From Psococerastis gibbosa (taxonomy: Eukaryota > Arthropoda > Insecta > Psocodea > Psocidae): a stretch of DNA of 64,000 bases. The notes under the pieces were generated by a model. The model had not been told where the DNA came from. It did not search any database and saw only the letters and a program-made list of their open reading frames with translations. The position numbers and the translations under genes were made by a program. The stretch lies in the NCBI GenBank assembly GCA_963971405.1, contig OZ020489.1, forward strand, positions 13,268,001 through 13,332,000. The letters are read 5' to 3'. Positions 21,301 through 31,479 of this stretch are shown piece by piece; the first letter of the stretch is position 1, and every line of letters starts with the position of its first letter.

Positions 21301-24300
21301 GGCAAATGTAATTTTACAATTCAAGTAGAATCCGCAATGGACCTATGACGAATTTCACTCAAATTTTGCCCCTTGACAATGTTAAACTACTTTCTTCCCG
21401 CCAATTTTAACCATTTGAATTTGAAATATTGGCGCCTAAATAGTATGTAAACATGAAAGCCTTGCAGACTTGAGGATGAATTGCATTTTAATAAAGTGAA
21501 TACCCCACCAAGGTAGGTCAACAAAGTCACTTAGTTCAGTGACACTGCCTAGGCTATCGCTCTGGGTCAAGTTCATAGGCGAATCTTTTTTTTTACTATA
21601 GCAGAATGGTTACGAAGACTAACACGTTTTTTGGTCAATGTGACTTTATTCATCACGTATAAGACTTATTGCATAAGAATTATTTATTTTATTTTTTATA
21701 GCATTTAGGCTACGTTTACGTAAGCTTTATTGCCAAGTCAACCTCCACATTGATTTTCGGGCATGTATGGCTTTCGCTTTACTTTGGCCGTTGATAAACT
21801 GGCACATGTCAGCAACTTTAACTCAATGCAAGCGGAAATATGGAAAAGCATAAGCTTGCTTATCATTGACACTAATTGTGGTAAATCGGACTTAACTAAG
21901 TGCATGTGCGAGTGCAATATGCTATTGTATTTTTTTTTTCTTTTTTTTTTTTTTTCTTCTTCTTCGGCCGGTACTCCCCTGCGCCGAAGGAATATATTTA
22001 TAATCATAATAATAATAATAATTACAATCAGAAGCAATGTTTTCTGCGAATATTACAGCCGAAGGCCCTCTCTTACAATTAACAGCTTATAATAGTGTGA
22101 AAATAGACTGTTAGTAATAATCTCATTCACACACATTCACACTCAGCCATTCCAGCTCATTCACTCACTCAATCACCTGCTCACACTCACAATTTGGAGC
22201 TTCACGATATTGAGACAATCTAATACTGTGCTGTGAAATCAGATTTTTTTTCTTGATTTCTTATTTATAATATAATGTCAATCAATCAATCAATTTAAAG
22301 TTCAAAACTGACTTTATTGACCTCATTGTGGAGGGAGACTCGTACATCTATTTGAAGACTTGTACTTTTGCCAAAACATCAATGGCCGGTAAAATAAGAT
22401 ATCAGTTCAGGGACTACTCCAGTGCAAAATCAGGGATAGAGGGGGAGGGGGGGCAGAAAGAGTGACGAGCTCTACGCGATATACCGTGAACCTATGAATG
22501 TAGCCGATGTCAAGGGAGCCCACATCAGTTGGCTAGGGCGCGTGGAACGAATGCCAGCCAATTGGGCTACAAGAGCAGCAGGCTTAGACAAGGTGCTCCA
22601 AGGGAGAAGACGAGTGGGTCGACCGCTGATGCGATTTGGCGACCCTTGACGTCAATAACCGGCGAAGGAGAGCGCAGAACCACGCAGGCTGGCGCGATAT
22701 GGCACAGCAGACGAAGGCCCGTAGCACCAAGGAGTAAGTATGTAAGTAAGTAAGACTACTCTGTCAGCTCTGCAGGTGGCTACACATAAGTTATAGGGTC
22801 TTATAACAATTCGAGACTTCAAGACCGAAGAAAGAAGACACCTTCGGCAATTGGAGGCGATCCTGGTTACAATAAGCCAATGACTGCAGCAAGTGCTACG
22901 AAAACCTGACCAGTTTCGTCGATCCTAGCTAATAAAAAAAAAACTGTGGCTGAGAAACCAGAATTTCCACAGCTGGTATTTCTAATGTTGTAATCTCCAA
23001 ATTTACTTACTTCTGTGCCAATTAATGTCGGCCGAATATACAAGCTAGCTGTTTCCGAGTGTGGTACCCATTCTTGTTCAATCTGTATCAACCTGCAGAG
23101 ACATTTGATCATTTCATCGCCGTCAAAAGTTGGTAGCCCTGCCCGCACTGCTGACTTATTCATGCGCGACATATTCATATCGGGCCGGAACAACCGCACT
23201 TTTCCGTCCCTTCCGCGGTACGCTTTCATTCCCTCAAATAACTGCAACAAGAATATACAGTATTACTAATACAACAGCGGATAACAGCAGGTAAATGAGG
23301 AAATGGCTGGAGAAAGACACAGAGGAAACACGAAGAAGAGATACAGAAGCCAAGTTGAGGACGATCGTAGAAGTGTAGGACTGGTCCCAGAGGAACTGTT
23401 GAATTGTCAGAAGAGACAAGAGAGAGTTGAGGATTAACAGGAGCTGATAACATTGATGGTGATGATGATGGAGATTTATTTATCTAACGAATATATAATT
23501 AATTCCTCGTTCAATAGCCGTAAATATATGGAAGTAAGCGAAAGAAATGTAGTAAAAACTTTCTCCAAAAGCGTCTATCTACCAGGCTGATATTGCCTAT
23601 GCTTTATTGCATTGAAAGAAATCGGGGAAACACGAAGAAGGGGAAGACCAAGGAAGAAATACAGAAACCAGATTGGGAACGATCTCAGAAGAGTGGGACT
23701 GGTAACAGAGGAACTGTTGAATTGTCAGAAGAGAGTGCAGGATTAACAGGAGCTGATAACATTGATGATGATGATGATGGTGGAGATTTATTGATTGATT
23801 GAAGGAGGTTTATTTATTAAACGAGTATAATTAATTCCTCGTTCAATAGCCGTAAATATATGAAAGTAAACGAAAGACATTTATTAAAAGCTTTCTCAGA
23901 AAGCGTCTATTAACCAGACTGATTATTTGCATATGCGTTACTGCAATGAGAGAAATAGCAGAAACACGAAGAAGAAGGCCAAGGAAGAAATACAGAAACC
24001 AGATTGAGAACGATCTCAGAAGAGTAGGACTGGTACCAGATGAAATATTGAATTGTCAGAAGAGACAGGAGAGAGTGGAGGAGGCTCACGGGACAGGAGC
24101 CGATAATATCAATGATTGTGATTATGATTACCTCCCCCCTTTCTTACTATTGCCTGCCAATGGGACGTAGGTTTTGCAGAAACATTTTTTGAAAGGTATA
24201 GACAATATCATGAAATTGTAAGTGTTGAAGAAAATAGTTTTTTTAAAATCATTGCATATGTACTGTCGTGCTTTTACGTAGGCTATAGATAATTGACTAT

Positions 24301-27300
24301 GCTACTGCGTGGTAACTGTTTCTACTAATTTTATGCAGAATTGTTACTGACCTGTTAAACTCTGCGTCAGAGTCACTTTCCAACATACTTTACTATGCAT
24401 TGGAAGAGAGCAAAAGAAAAGAGGCCTATAGCTAGTATCTTCCTATAGCACACGTATACAGTATGTAATAATATTTTTAATTATGACAATCTCAATGTGC
24501 AATAAAAACTCGAAATTTTAAAAATATTACCATTTCTTATGTAACTGCAAAAGCTTTCACGGCCGGAGGCATATGAAGAACCAGTAGAATCAGGGCTGAT
24601 GGGCCGTGGTAAATATGAAAGTGAACTTCCAAACGTTTCGTCAACATCTTCAGTGGCGCTGCGTAGACTTCGAAAGTTGTACCTGGGTGGCTCCGTAACG
24701 AGCGGGCGAGTTCATTCAATCCCCTTTGAGGTCCCGGCTTATATAATATCTTTGTAAAGTTCTTAAGGCGGGGTTTCCACACGCGTCAATGGTCAATGGT
24801 AAATATGGTTTTGACGTGGTAGCAGACATTTTTAGTAACTACACTAGGCCCAGTCTACATTCTTAAATAAATTATTTAATTGAAACCACAATAGTATCAC
24901 CGCAGCTTTTGTGTAGGCTTTACAATTTAATGCATTAGTCAGGTTCTACTATTATGAGTGTACCTTATTTTCTTATGAATTACCTCGATTGCATAATGAA
25001 GTACTTTGGCAGCTGGGTGCAATTTGAGACATTCCATAGGAGTAATTTTTGGTTTTTGCCAGCCATCTAGTGATTTATCGAATTTAATCCTGAGCATGTG
25101 GTCTGTGAAATTTCTCCCAAACTGTAATTTATCGACATCAGGCTTAGGCTGGAGTTCGGCTGGGCTGGCCAATCTTACATCCAACTCGCAGAACTGGAAA
25201 TAAATAAAAGGTATTGATTAATACAAAAGTGGATGTCAGCAGGTGCACGCGAAAATGGCTAGAGCAGGAAATAGTGGAAACTCGCAAACGAAGAAGACCA
25301 AGGAAGAGATACAAAAACTAGGTTGGGGGCGGTCTTAGTTGAGATGGTATCAGAGGAAGTGTTGAGTAATTAGCAGAGGAGAGAGAGGAAAGAGAGGTGC
25401 AGGCTCACGTGTCACACCTGAGGAACAGGAAGGATTATTAATTAAGGGCCCGTAGGAAATTGGCAACCCGAAATTTAATACTTTTTATTTTTTATTTAAT
25501 TAACTAAGCATGTTATTAAAGATTTGGCTCTTCAAAATTGTAGAAGACTACTTCATACATCATATTATAAGATATTTTTAATTTTCGAAATTGTAGTTTT
25601 TTCATAAACATGAAAATATTTTATAAACAATAACTTTTCACGTATAATCGATTTTATAAAAAAACTACTATTTCGAAAACTAAAAATACCTTATTATATG
25701 ATGCATGAAGTAGTCTTCTACAACTTTGATGAGCCAAATCTTTAATAACATGCTTAGTTAATTAAATAAAAAATATAAAGTATTAAATTTCGGGCTGCCA
25801 CTTTCCTACGGGCTGTACACTCTTAAAATATAACGATGACAACAACGCATGCTGATATTTTCTTTTTCCTTTTTTTCTTACGATGCCACTTCTATCGATG
25901 ATTGCCGAGCATCATGGTAATTTGGACCTTGGAGACTCCTGCTCTTGCCAAACCATTGCCTCAAGTTTTTCATCCAGGATGTTCTTCTTCTGCCGTGAGC
26001 CCTCTCTCCTTCAATCTCCCCTTGGATTTTTACATGCAGAAGGCGATACCTTTCGTACCTCATCACATGACCGAAGTATGCTAGTTTCCGTTTCTTAACC
26101 GTCAACAGCAACTCGGCTTCTGTATCCATTAGCCTCACGACCTCAGCACTAGGGACAGGATCTTTCCACCAGGATAAGCGCAGCATTTGTCTGTATATCC
26201 ACATTTCAAATACACTGATTCTGTTCTTCATAGCTTGTGTCAAAGTCCATCCCCCAGTACCATATGGAACGATTGGGAACACATAACATTTCGATATTCG
26301 TAATCCGAATTGCTTTCTGCATTTTGATGAAGACATTTATTCTGCAATATAACTTCGATACGCTAACCAACTTACTAGTGATAACTTAGTAGGGACTTAG
26401 TTCCCTACAACAGCATCATGTCAATGCTAGGCATCGTCTATCTCATAATATTTTTTCCGAGCCTGCAAGAAAATGCATTTTGGAACACTCTCCAATATAT
26501 TTAGTTAAAGGTTATCCGCTAAAGTAAGGATTTTTTAAAAACATCTAAAAATTTCATTTATAAAGCTGACAATAAACATTTACTTCAAATATTTCAGAAT
26601 GTTTCATAAATCTCTTCTCAAATAACAATGTGACATTGTACCTATAGAGAATTCAATTTTAATTACATTTTTTATTCTACTATATTTTATACTTTTTGGA
26701 CTGTAAGTTTATTCGTTAAAAAAATTATGTATTTAACTTTTGACCCCAGCGTGACAAGTCATTTTTGTACTTAGTGCTGGGGATTCATGCTTTGATTTTT
26801 ATTTATTGTTCAATTAATTATATGGCCTACTTACTTTACTTTACTTACTTTATTTCGGGCTTGTTCAATGCTGTTGCGAATATCCTGACGCACCTCCCAC
26901 TCACTGTTTACAATACAACCGAAGTACTGGTATTGTTTACAGTGTGTACTACAAGCGCACCATCCAGAACAATAATCTGTTTTATCTCTGCCCTCTTACT
27001 GACAGCAATTACCTTCGTATTATGTATTGAGGCACAGAAGATTCAAAAATACCGTTATTATCTTCGAAACCTTCGCAGTTCAAGATAAGATGCCTACCGC
27101 TGTTACTGTTAGAAGGTTGTTTGTAACAGGGTAAGCTTTGGCAGGATTATTTTCTAATGTATACAGTATATATTGTATTATGAGTAGAAATATATTGAAT
27201 GTTTTAGCAAAAATCTAGAACATAAGGCTAGTGGAATAGCCCTAGAAGACACAGATATCGGTTATTATCATCATTGACCAGCCGACCTTTACCTCTGACC

Positions 27301-30300
27301 CGTCTAGAACCAGTTCTAGATGAGCCAAAAAAAATATTTGTCTTACTGTTGGGATACTTCTTTGTAAACAAGCCATACTACATTTGTTATCACTATAGGA
27401 CGCAATTATTTGTTGAATTTATTTCATGAATATTCATCCCTAGATTAGGAGTCAGTCAAAGCGTTCACAGCATGACAGTCAAAATTTCTAGCTAAAGTGA
27501 TTTAAAAAAAAAAAATTAAGGTATTGTTATGCTCTGGGAAAAAACTATCATATATAGTATTTTTAATTATTTTTCATTGCTTTAAGTTTATTCAGTTTTT
27601 ATTTTGGTGTATTACATTATATTTGCATTTTTTTGGACTTTTAGTTTAGTCAGCAATTAAATGATTATTTTATTTAATTTTATTTGACAGGTGCCTGGGG
27701 GTAGCTAACCCCCCCCCCCCCACCCCCTTTAATTACGCCCATGGTTGTAGTTTTATTAAAAATTGTTTCTAACGCCTGCTTTCACCATTTCTGCTTTAAG
27801 CAACCCTGTCAGCCTGGCGGGGGGAGTGAGTCTGTCTGTTAACTTGAGGCACCCTAAGGGCAGACTCTTTCACCTCGAGGAAAGGGGAGTTGACTAACAG
27901 GGTGGACCTCCTGATTATAGTGGATTCCGAACCACTTGGGGAACATAGTAAAGCCACACGATTAAATCGGAGGTGACCAGGACTCGAGTTATACTGCCTA
28001 AGCGCGTTATCATGTCCCACCAGGTTCCCCTGCCAACGCTGTGCACACTACCAAGTTGCCGCAGTTTGAAACATGCTCCACTCTATTGGAATCAACATGG
28101 TAGGGCCGTTTGCTAAGAATTAAAAAGATGATTTAAGATAATTTTAAAAGATTTGTCCCACTCACCCCCTTATAATAAGCGAGTACTCCTATAAATAATG
28201 ATACCCATTCCATATCTTTATTTTCTCAACTAAAAAACTTGCCATATAAAGATAAGAAGATGACCACTTATGAACTTTGACTTGATTCAAGATAATTTTT
28301 TTTTTCATTAAATGTTTCTATACTTTGCCTAATGCGTCAAATATTATGGGCTTATCTTTAGGCTATGGTTTAACTTTAACTTGTTAATGGACATCAGCGG
28401 GTTCAGTGAATGCCTTTATTTTGTTTTCTTTGGTTGATACTGTTGCGCAAATTAATTATATTCTTACGTAATTCCATACGAAGAAAAATTGATAGTGTTC
28501 TAATTTTAACGCATATGTTTACATTAATAGTAGCTTTTTTTCCTCCCCCCGAAGCCATAAGGCAAAATTCTTTTTTATAATGTATATTGTTTTTGTAAAG
28601 ATGGAAATAAACTATTCATTCATTCATTCATCCTGGAACCGCTTTTCAGCATTACTTCAGGATAGTCGTGAACTAGGAAGACCCGGAACCGCCTCCTTTA
28701 CATGCCCTCCGAAACATGGTCAGAAAATTTAGCAAGTGTGGAACTCGAACCAACAACCTATCGGGTGAAGGCTGGAGTCTGTACCACTACACTACATAGT
28801 GCCTGCCAATGTGGAAAAAGTGTTCTAATTTTAACAAACTTCTGTGCCTGCGATCCTGCCTGTTTCAGCCTAGCTTTTTCCAATTCTTTCTTTCTTTCAT
28901 GTTTTTAACTCTCAAGGGTGGATCCAGCGGCAAATTTTGGGGGGTCACAAGTTTATTGCAAGTTTAAAGGTAATTTATTTGATGAAAAGTTGAGTTTTAT
29001 TGTTATTATTATTATTTACTAGGTATCTTATGAATTTACTCATTTAGGGAGGGGGGGGGGGTCATGACCCCCTAACCCCCCCCCTGTGGATCCGCCATTG
29101 GTAAATCTACAACTTACACATTTCCTTTGAACACCTTTGCCTTTTTCCCTAAAGTTTGCCCGCTTTCAGCAATACTTCGCATATGGTGAGACGCAACCTA
29201 TTCTATTTTAGTATAGTTGATTTCCGGTAACTGGTAAGAAATCAGTGGCGGATCCACAGGGGGGTCAAGGGGGTCATGACCCCCCCCCCCTCCGAAATGA
29301 GTAAATTCATAAGATACATAGTAAAAAAAATGGATATAACTCAACTTTTCAACAAACAAAAAATACCTTTTAAACGTACAAAAAGCTTGTGACCCCCCTA
29401 AATTTTCAGCTGGATCCGCCCTTGTAAGAAATTACTGGTAGAAATTTGAAAAACGTTACATGAAAACCGTTTGTGTGTTAATAGTCAATTTAGTGCTACG
29501 TTTAGCCAATATTGCCGTTAGGGCACATTCGCGACAATGACCGATAGTGTTTTATTTCTTATGTTAAAGAAAGACGTACTTTCGCAGGTACCGTACTCTA
29601 TAGGTACGGTACTCTATAGGTACGGTACTCTATAGGTACGGTACTCTATAGGTACGGTACTCTATAGGTACGGTACCTTCGATATCTCACTAGTATATAC
29701 AGTAAGCAGATACTAAATTTCTGCTGCACTGCTCCTACACTTACTGTTACCGTACCTACGAGATTACGCTATTTACTGTAATTATTCTGGCTCTTTTGTA
29801 TTACTTCTTCCCAGTGTGATGAAGCAGTGAATAGAATTCAAAGAATCATTTTTTCTGAAATTGTGCAAATTTGTATAATTTTATTATCCAGTGAATAGAA
29901 TTTTAAAAGTTACATGAAGTTTCACGAAAGTTATCTAAGTAAATTGCATTCATCGTATATGAGTTATTTTTGCAATTTATTTTTATTTTCATCTTGTTGG
30001 AGGCCCTTGAATCGATGAGACCCTGGGCTGCAGCCCACTTAGCTTATGGAGTATTATCAAACGATCGTGGGAGTTCCGGGCAATATTCATTACTGGGCCT
30101 TTCAAGTGATGGCGGGACCCGCCCTTAAACTTAAATTGTTCTTCTAATCCAAGTCATCAAATTGATATACTTTATATTATATTTATATAATATTTACTAT
30201 TTCTTGTGAAATTTTATTTTGTACAAAATGCGAATGATTTGGTGTACGATTTGGTCTTATGTTGCAGTCAATGGCCAAGTAAATACTGTATATTTTTTCA

Positions 30301-31047
30301 TGGCTGTAGTTCAAGCGAAACGAGAAAAACAACATTCTGTTGGGTAATTTCCAGACGTAATCATCGCATCATTTTCTAAACAATGAATTATGACGTTTTA
30401 AGGTCAGTTGATAATACAACAGTAAAAATAATAATTTTGTTTATTTCTGATGGACTCGAAACACGTCACGAATGAGAATTGTTGTAACCTCAATATTGTG
30501 TCAATATCATATTAGGTCGTTCTTCCTAAAAACACTTCCATGCCCTATCTATTATTGGTCCATGGTCACTTTCTTGCGAAAATATGACACCTAGTCATAT
30601 GTAAAGACTGGGTGAAACCGCCAGCTATTTTTATACTGCTGATAAAACAAAAATTTACACCTTCAACAGCTAGCTTACTATACTCAGCAAAGTAGGGGTA
30701 CTTTAAGTAACTTGATTGAAAAAATATATATTATTTAATATTAATATTTTCCGTAATTTAATAATTATATGGTTTGACAAGAGCAAGACTTCTCTTTTCC
30801 TAGCAACAGTCCCAAAGGTCCAAATTGCCTTGGTGATCACAAATCTTCGATAGAAGAGGCAGTTAAAGACGAAAGATGAGAGATAATACCGATCTCCAAG
30901 CAAGATCCGGCATATTGACTGTATTGACAATATTTATACTTATTGTCTGTACTGCTGATTCTTTATGTTGCGCTTACCTTAAATGGTCGGATTTGAGAGA
31001 CAAGTTTTGAAGGTGCTGATGTTGCCACATCCTTCAATTTCAGCAAC
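15112..31047 (-). CDS. BCAT: Branched-chain amino-acid aminotransferase (six coding exons, 5' exon not found)
   Basis: Class IV PLP enzyme that moves the amino group of Leu, Ile and Val to 2-oxoglutarate. Joined exons (30978-31047, 24984-25193, 23011-23241, 18312-18500, 16953-17222, 15112-15318) give 1177 nt with matching phases, ending in TAA. Landmarks in order: [33 protein letters not shown] with [42 protein letters not shown] (Lys of RKMG is the expected PLP-binding lysine), [35 protein letters not shown], and [11 protein letters not shown] near the end. The total of about 391 aa is close to animal BCATs (~390), so only a short 5' exon, possibly with a mitochondrial targeting signal, is missing. 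Introns are packed with SINEs, MITEs and LINE debris. Orthology is firm; cytosolic versus mitochondrial form is not decided. Confidence 0.93.
15426..16150 (+). mobile_element. SINE2 copy interrupted by a hAT-like element
   Basis: The left part starts near GCATGTTTCAAACTGCGG. SINE2 sequence is then broken at 15693 and resumes after 15922, with a SINE2b-like middle (GGAACCGACTATAATCAGG, CACTACTACTACTAG) and the usual 3' end GCAGGCGTTGGAAACAAC. It lies in the intron between BCAT exons 5 and 6. Confidence 0.55.
15693..15914. mobile_element. hAT-like short element in SINE2
   Basis: TIRs CAGTGGCGGCGCTA and TAGCGCCGCCACTG, 14 of 14 inverted, with perfect 8-bp duplication CTCAGAAG at 15685-15692 and 15915-15922. 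The interior is G-rich and non-coding. Confidence 0.9.
16525..16932. mobile_element. MITE-6, copy 1, beside a BCAT splice donor
   Basis: Left GGCGTCTATTCCACTTGTC and right GGACAAGCGGAATAGCCGGC are imperfect inverses. The element ends about 20 bp from the donor of BCAT exon 5 (16952). A relative is at 38850-38982. Confidence 0.55.
16953..17222 (-). CDS. BCAT: BCAT coding exon 5
   Basis: Acceptor TTTTTAATTCCAG, donor GTAAGT, 270 nt, phase 0 at both ends. It encodes the [20 protein letters not shown] core and the [20 protein letters not shown] region. A MITE-6 end lies 20 bp past the donor. Confidence 0.95.
17576..17971. mobile_element. Foldback MITE-1 relative with different outer arms
   Basis: Outer ends are GGCGCGGTTTCCACCGACC and inverse, flanked by TAA (17573-17575 and 17972-17974). 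The inner half (GCATTGCAGAATG, ATGGCGTCATGGGATATG) matches MITE-1 closely, but the outer ~60 bp of each arm differ (GTGCAAAATACACATAC). It sits in the intron between BCAT exons 4 and 5. Confidence 0.75.
18312..18500 (-). CDS. BCAT: BCAT coding exon 4 (PLP lysine)
   Basis: Acceptor TTTGTTTCAG; the donor is GTGCTG, weaker than the others but in phase. 189 nt, phase 0. It encodes [16 protein letters not shown] and [17 protein letters not shown], whose Lys is expected to form the Schiff base with PLP. Confidence 0.92.
18535..18627 (-). mobile_element. SINE1 3' end fragment
   Basis: TAAATAAATA tail followed by CCAACCTAGCGGAGTTAGGG and AAGCCTTCTCTTACAC, the inverse of the SINE1 3' half. The tRNA-like head is absent. 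In a BCAT intron. Confidence 0.65.
19395..19565 (-). mobile_element. SINE1 copy, head truncated
   Basis: TGACTTTTTGTTCTATTACT, GCCAACCTAGTGG, GCTTTACATGCCCTTTGAAG and CCTTCGGGTGAA follow the SINE1 order on the minus strand. In a BCAT intron. Confidence 0.65.
19590..19835 (-). mobile_element. SINE2b copy
   Basis: It starts (plus view) AGTAGTATGGTTTGACACAG and ends CTTGGTATGGCGGCCGGCT. Only a few bases differ from the copy at 56833-57085. In a BCAT intron. Confidence 0.65.
20530..21480. repeat. Probable dispersed repeat with GACAGACCGAC array
   Basis: It contains a short CAGACAGACCGACAGACCGA tandem array (21124-21166), preceded by CAAATTTCACTCAAATCC and followed by TTTTGGGTTCCTGGGACCTC. Similar blocks are common in invertebrate interspersed repeats. 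I find no element ends and no coding sequence. Confidence 0.35.
22460..22755 (+). mobile_element. LINE 3' end fragment (copy 1)
   Basis: Plus-strand translation gives [37 protein letters not shown] and [17 protein letters not shown], the C-terminal region after the reverse transcriptase domain in many non-LTR elements. A stop follows; the end is CACCAAGGAGTAAGTATGTA and more GTAA repeats. The same 3' end recurs at 44568-44975 and 62255-62672. In a BCAT intron. Confidence 0.6.
23011..23241 (-). CDS. BCAT: BCAT coding exon 3
   Basis: Acceptor TTCTTGTTGCAG, donor GTAAGT, 231 nt, phase 0. It encodes [20 protein letters not shown] through [17 protein letters not shown], covering the substrate-side loop and the RP..IGTE motif. 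Confidence 0.95.
23300..24130 (+). repeat. Tandem block of LINE-derived fragments
   Basis: Three units near 23300-23470, 23600-23805 and 23935-24130 share AAACACGAAGAAG, GAAATACAGAAACCAGATTG, GAACTGTTGAATTGTCAGAAG and GGAGCTGATAACATTGATG. The spacers between units also match each other (CTCGTTCAATAGCCGTAAAT, GAAAGCGTCTAT), so the period is about 335 bp. Translated pieces ([18 protein letters not shown]) resemble LINE C-terminal tails. In the BCAT intron between exons 2 and 3. Confidence 0.55.
24541..24720. repeat. Dispersed repeat with CAGTAGAATC..GGGCTGATGGGCCGTGG
   Basis: The block CAGTAGAATCAGGGCTGATG and GGGCCGTGGT recurs at 44105-44150. It is followed here by AACGTTTCGTCAACATCTTC. The element class is unknown. 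Confidence 0.4.
24766..24840. repeat. One arm of a foldback MITE
   Basis: GGCGGGGTTTCCACACGCGTC and TTGACGTGGTAGCAGACATT resemble the arms of MITE-1 and the element at 32026. No matching right arm is seen nearby. Confidence 0.4.
24984..25193 (-). CDS. BCAT: BCAT coding exon 2
   Basis: Acceptor TTTATTTCCAG, donor GTAATT, 210 nt, phase 0. It encodes [29 protein letters not shown] and [14 protein letters not shown]. Confidence 0.95.
25240..25440 (+). repeat. LINE-derived fragment (relative of the 23.3-24.1 kb units)
   Basis: ATGTCAGCAGGTGCACGCG, GGAAACTCGCAAACGAAGAAG and AAGACCAAGGAAGAGATAC follow the same order as the tandem units. More diverged. In the 5'-most intron of BCAT seen here. Confidence 0.4.
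25446..25822. mobile_element. Foldback MITE-4, copy 2 (TTAA flanks)
   Basis: Long arms: CCCGTAGGAAATTGGCAACC and AACTAAGCATGTTATTAAAG on the left are inverted on the right as CTTTAATAACATGCTTAGTT and GGGCTGCCACTTTCCTACGG. TTAA flanks both ends (25442-25445, 25823-25826). The TTAA duplication suggests piggyBac mobilisation. No ORF. Confidence 0.65.
25878..26336 (-). pseudogene. LINE reverse-transcriptase C-terminal remnant
   Basis: A 152-codon open stretch. [34 protein letters not shown] and [13 protein letters not shown] are the conserved tail of many animal LINE polyproteins, followed by [17 protein letters not shown]. It is a relic without the RT core. The upstream part lies at 26840-27090, across an insertion. 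In a BCAT intron. Confidence 0.8.
26840..27090 (-). pseudogene. LINE remnant, upstream part of the 25.9-26.3 kb copy
   Basis: Minus-strand translation includes [20 protein letters not shown] followed by SIEQARNK, the segment that precedes the tail found at 25878-26336. About 500 bp of unrelated DNA separates the parts. Frames are broken. Confidence 0.55.
27763..28114 (-). mobile_element. SINE2 copy
   Basis: The plus strand reads CAACCCTGTCAGCCTGGCGG, GGACCTCCTGATTATAGTGG, ATTCCGAACCACTTGGGGAA and ends CATGGTAGGGCCGT, the inverse of SINE2. In a BCAT intron. Confidence 0.65.
28672..28803 (-). mobile_element. SINE1 copy, 3' part replaced
   Basis: AACTAGGAAGACCCGGAACC, TTTACATGCCCTCCGAAACA and GAACTCGAACCAACAACCTA follow the SINE1 head on the minus strand. 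The conserved GGCTATA..CCTAAC block is missing. Confidence 0.65.
28913..29100. mobile_element. hAT-like short element (inverted sister of 29243-29424)
   Basis: CAAGGGTGGATCCAGC on the left and GTGGATCCGCCATTG on the right are imperfect inverses. Flanks TTAACTCT and GTAAATCT match at 6 of 8. Long G run paired with a C run. Confidence 0.65.
29243..29424. mobile_element. hAT-like short element
   Basis: CAGTGGCGGATCCAC to GCTGGATCCGCCCTTG, perfect 8-bp duplication TAAGAAAT (29235-29242, 29425-29432). The interior resembles 28913-29100 in opposite orientation. Confidence 0.85.
29593..29676. repeat. 16-bp minisatellite
   Basis: Five copies of GTACTCTATAGGTACG plus GTAC, apparently without substitutions. 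Each unit is nearly self-complementary across GTACGGTAC/CTATAG. Confidence 0.9.
29677..30977. other. BCAT intron sequence without assigned feature
   Basis: AT-rich intronic DNA between BCAT exons 1 and 2 of those seen. I find no repeat ends or coding segments. Confidence 0.35.
30978..31047 (-). CDS. BCAT: BCAT coding exon 1 of those seen
   Basis: Acceptor TTGTTACAG, donor GTAAGC, 70 nt. The first base completes a codon begun in an unseen upstream exon; the rest reads [20 protein letters not shown] then PFK, joining exon 2 FCELDV in phase. A Ser/Lys-rich non-conserved N-terminus fits the region before the fold. Confidence 0.8.
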
Positions 31048-31106
31048 CTGTAACAATATAATACTATTTCTGAGGTTGTTGCCACAGGCCTATACAGTAA
31101 ATAATA

Positions 31107-31133
31107 TACAATACAATACAATACAATACAATA
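31107..31133. repeat. ACAAT pentanucleotide microsatellite
   Basis: About five copies of ACAAT in a row, followed by TTTATTTATTTCC. Confidence 0.8.
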
Positions 31134-31479
31134 TTTATTTATTTCCTTCAATACAATACATTTTTACAATTATTACATTTTTTCATGGTAAGGGCTCTAA
31201 GGGATAAACCCGCGCTGAACCCTTAATTTATTGAAATTTAAAATAGAAATTATTGAATTAAGAATAAAAACTAACACTACGTGATCTAATAACTACTTCT
31301 AACTAAACTAAACTAAACTGACCCTATAGTAAAATTAAATATAATTAACTAAGTATGCTTATGTTAAACTAATTTATTATAAACGATGATTGATGGCAAT
31401 GTAATAATTAAGGAAAGTATTTTATGAATTTAAGGGAATATGTTTAACTTTAAAAGAAAGTTTTACGGTAGGTATATTA

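Noticed and set aside
21738-22092. 99-109-aa frames on both strands with Lys/Phe runs
   Set aside because: Generated by a poly-T tract and an AATAAT repeat.
26765-27088. 107-aa hydrophobic plus-strand frame that looks membrane-like
   Set aside because: It is antisense to a LINE fragment on the minus strand.
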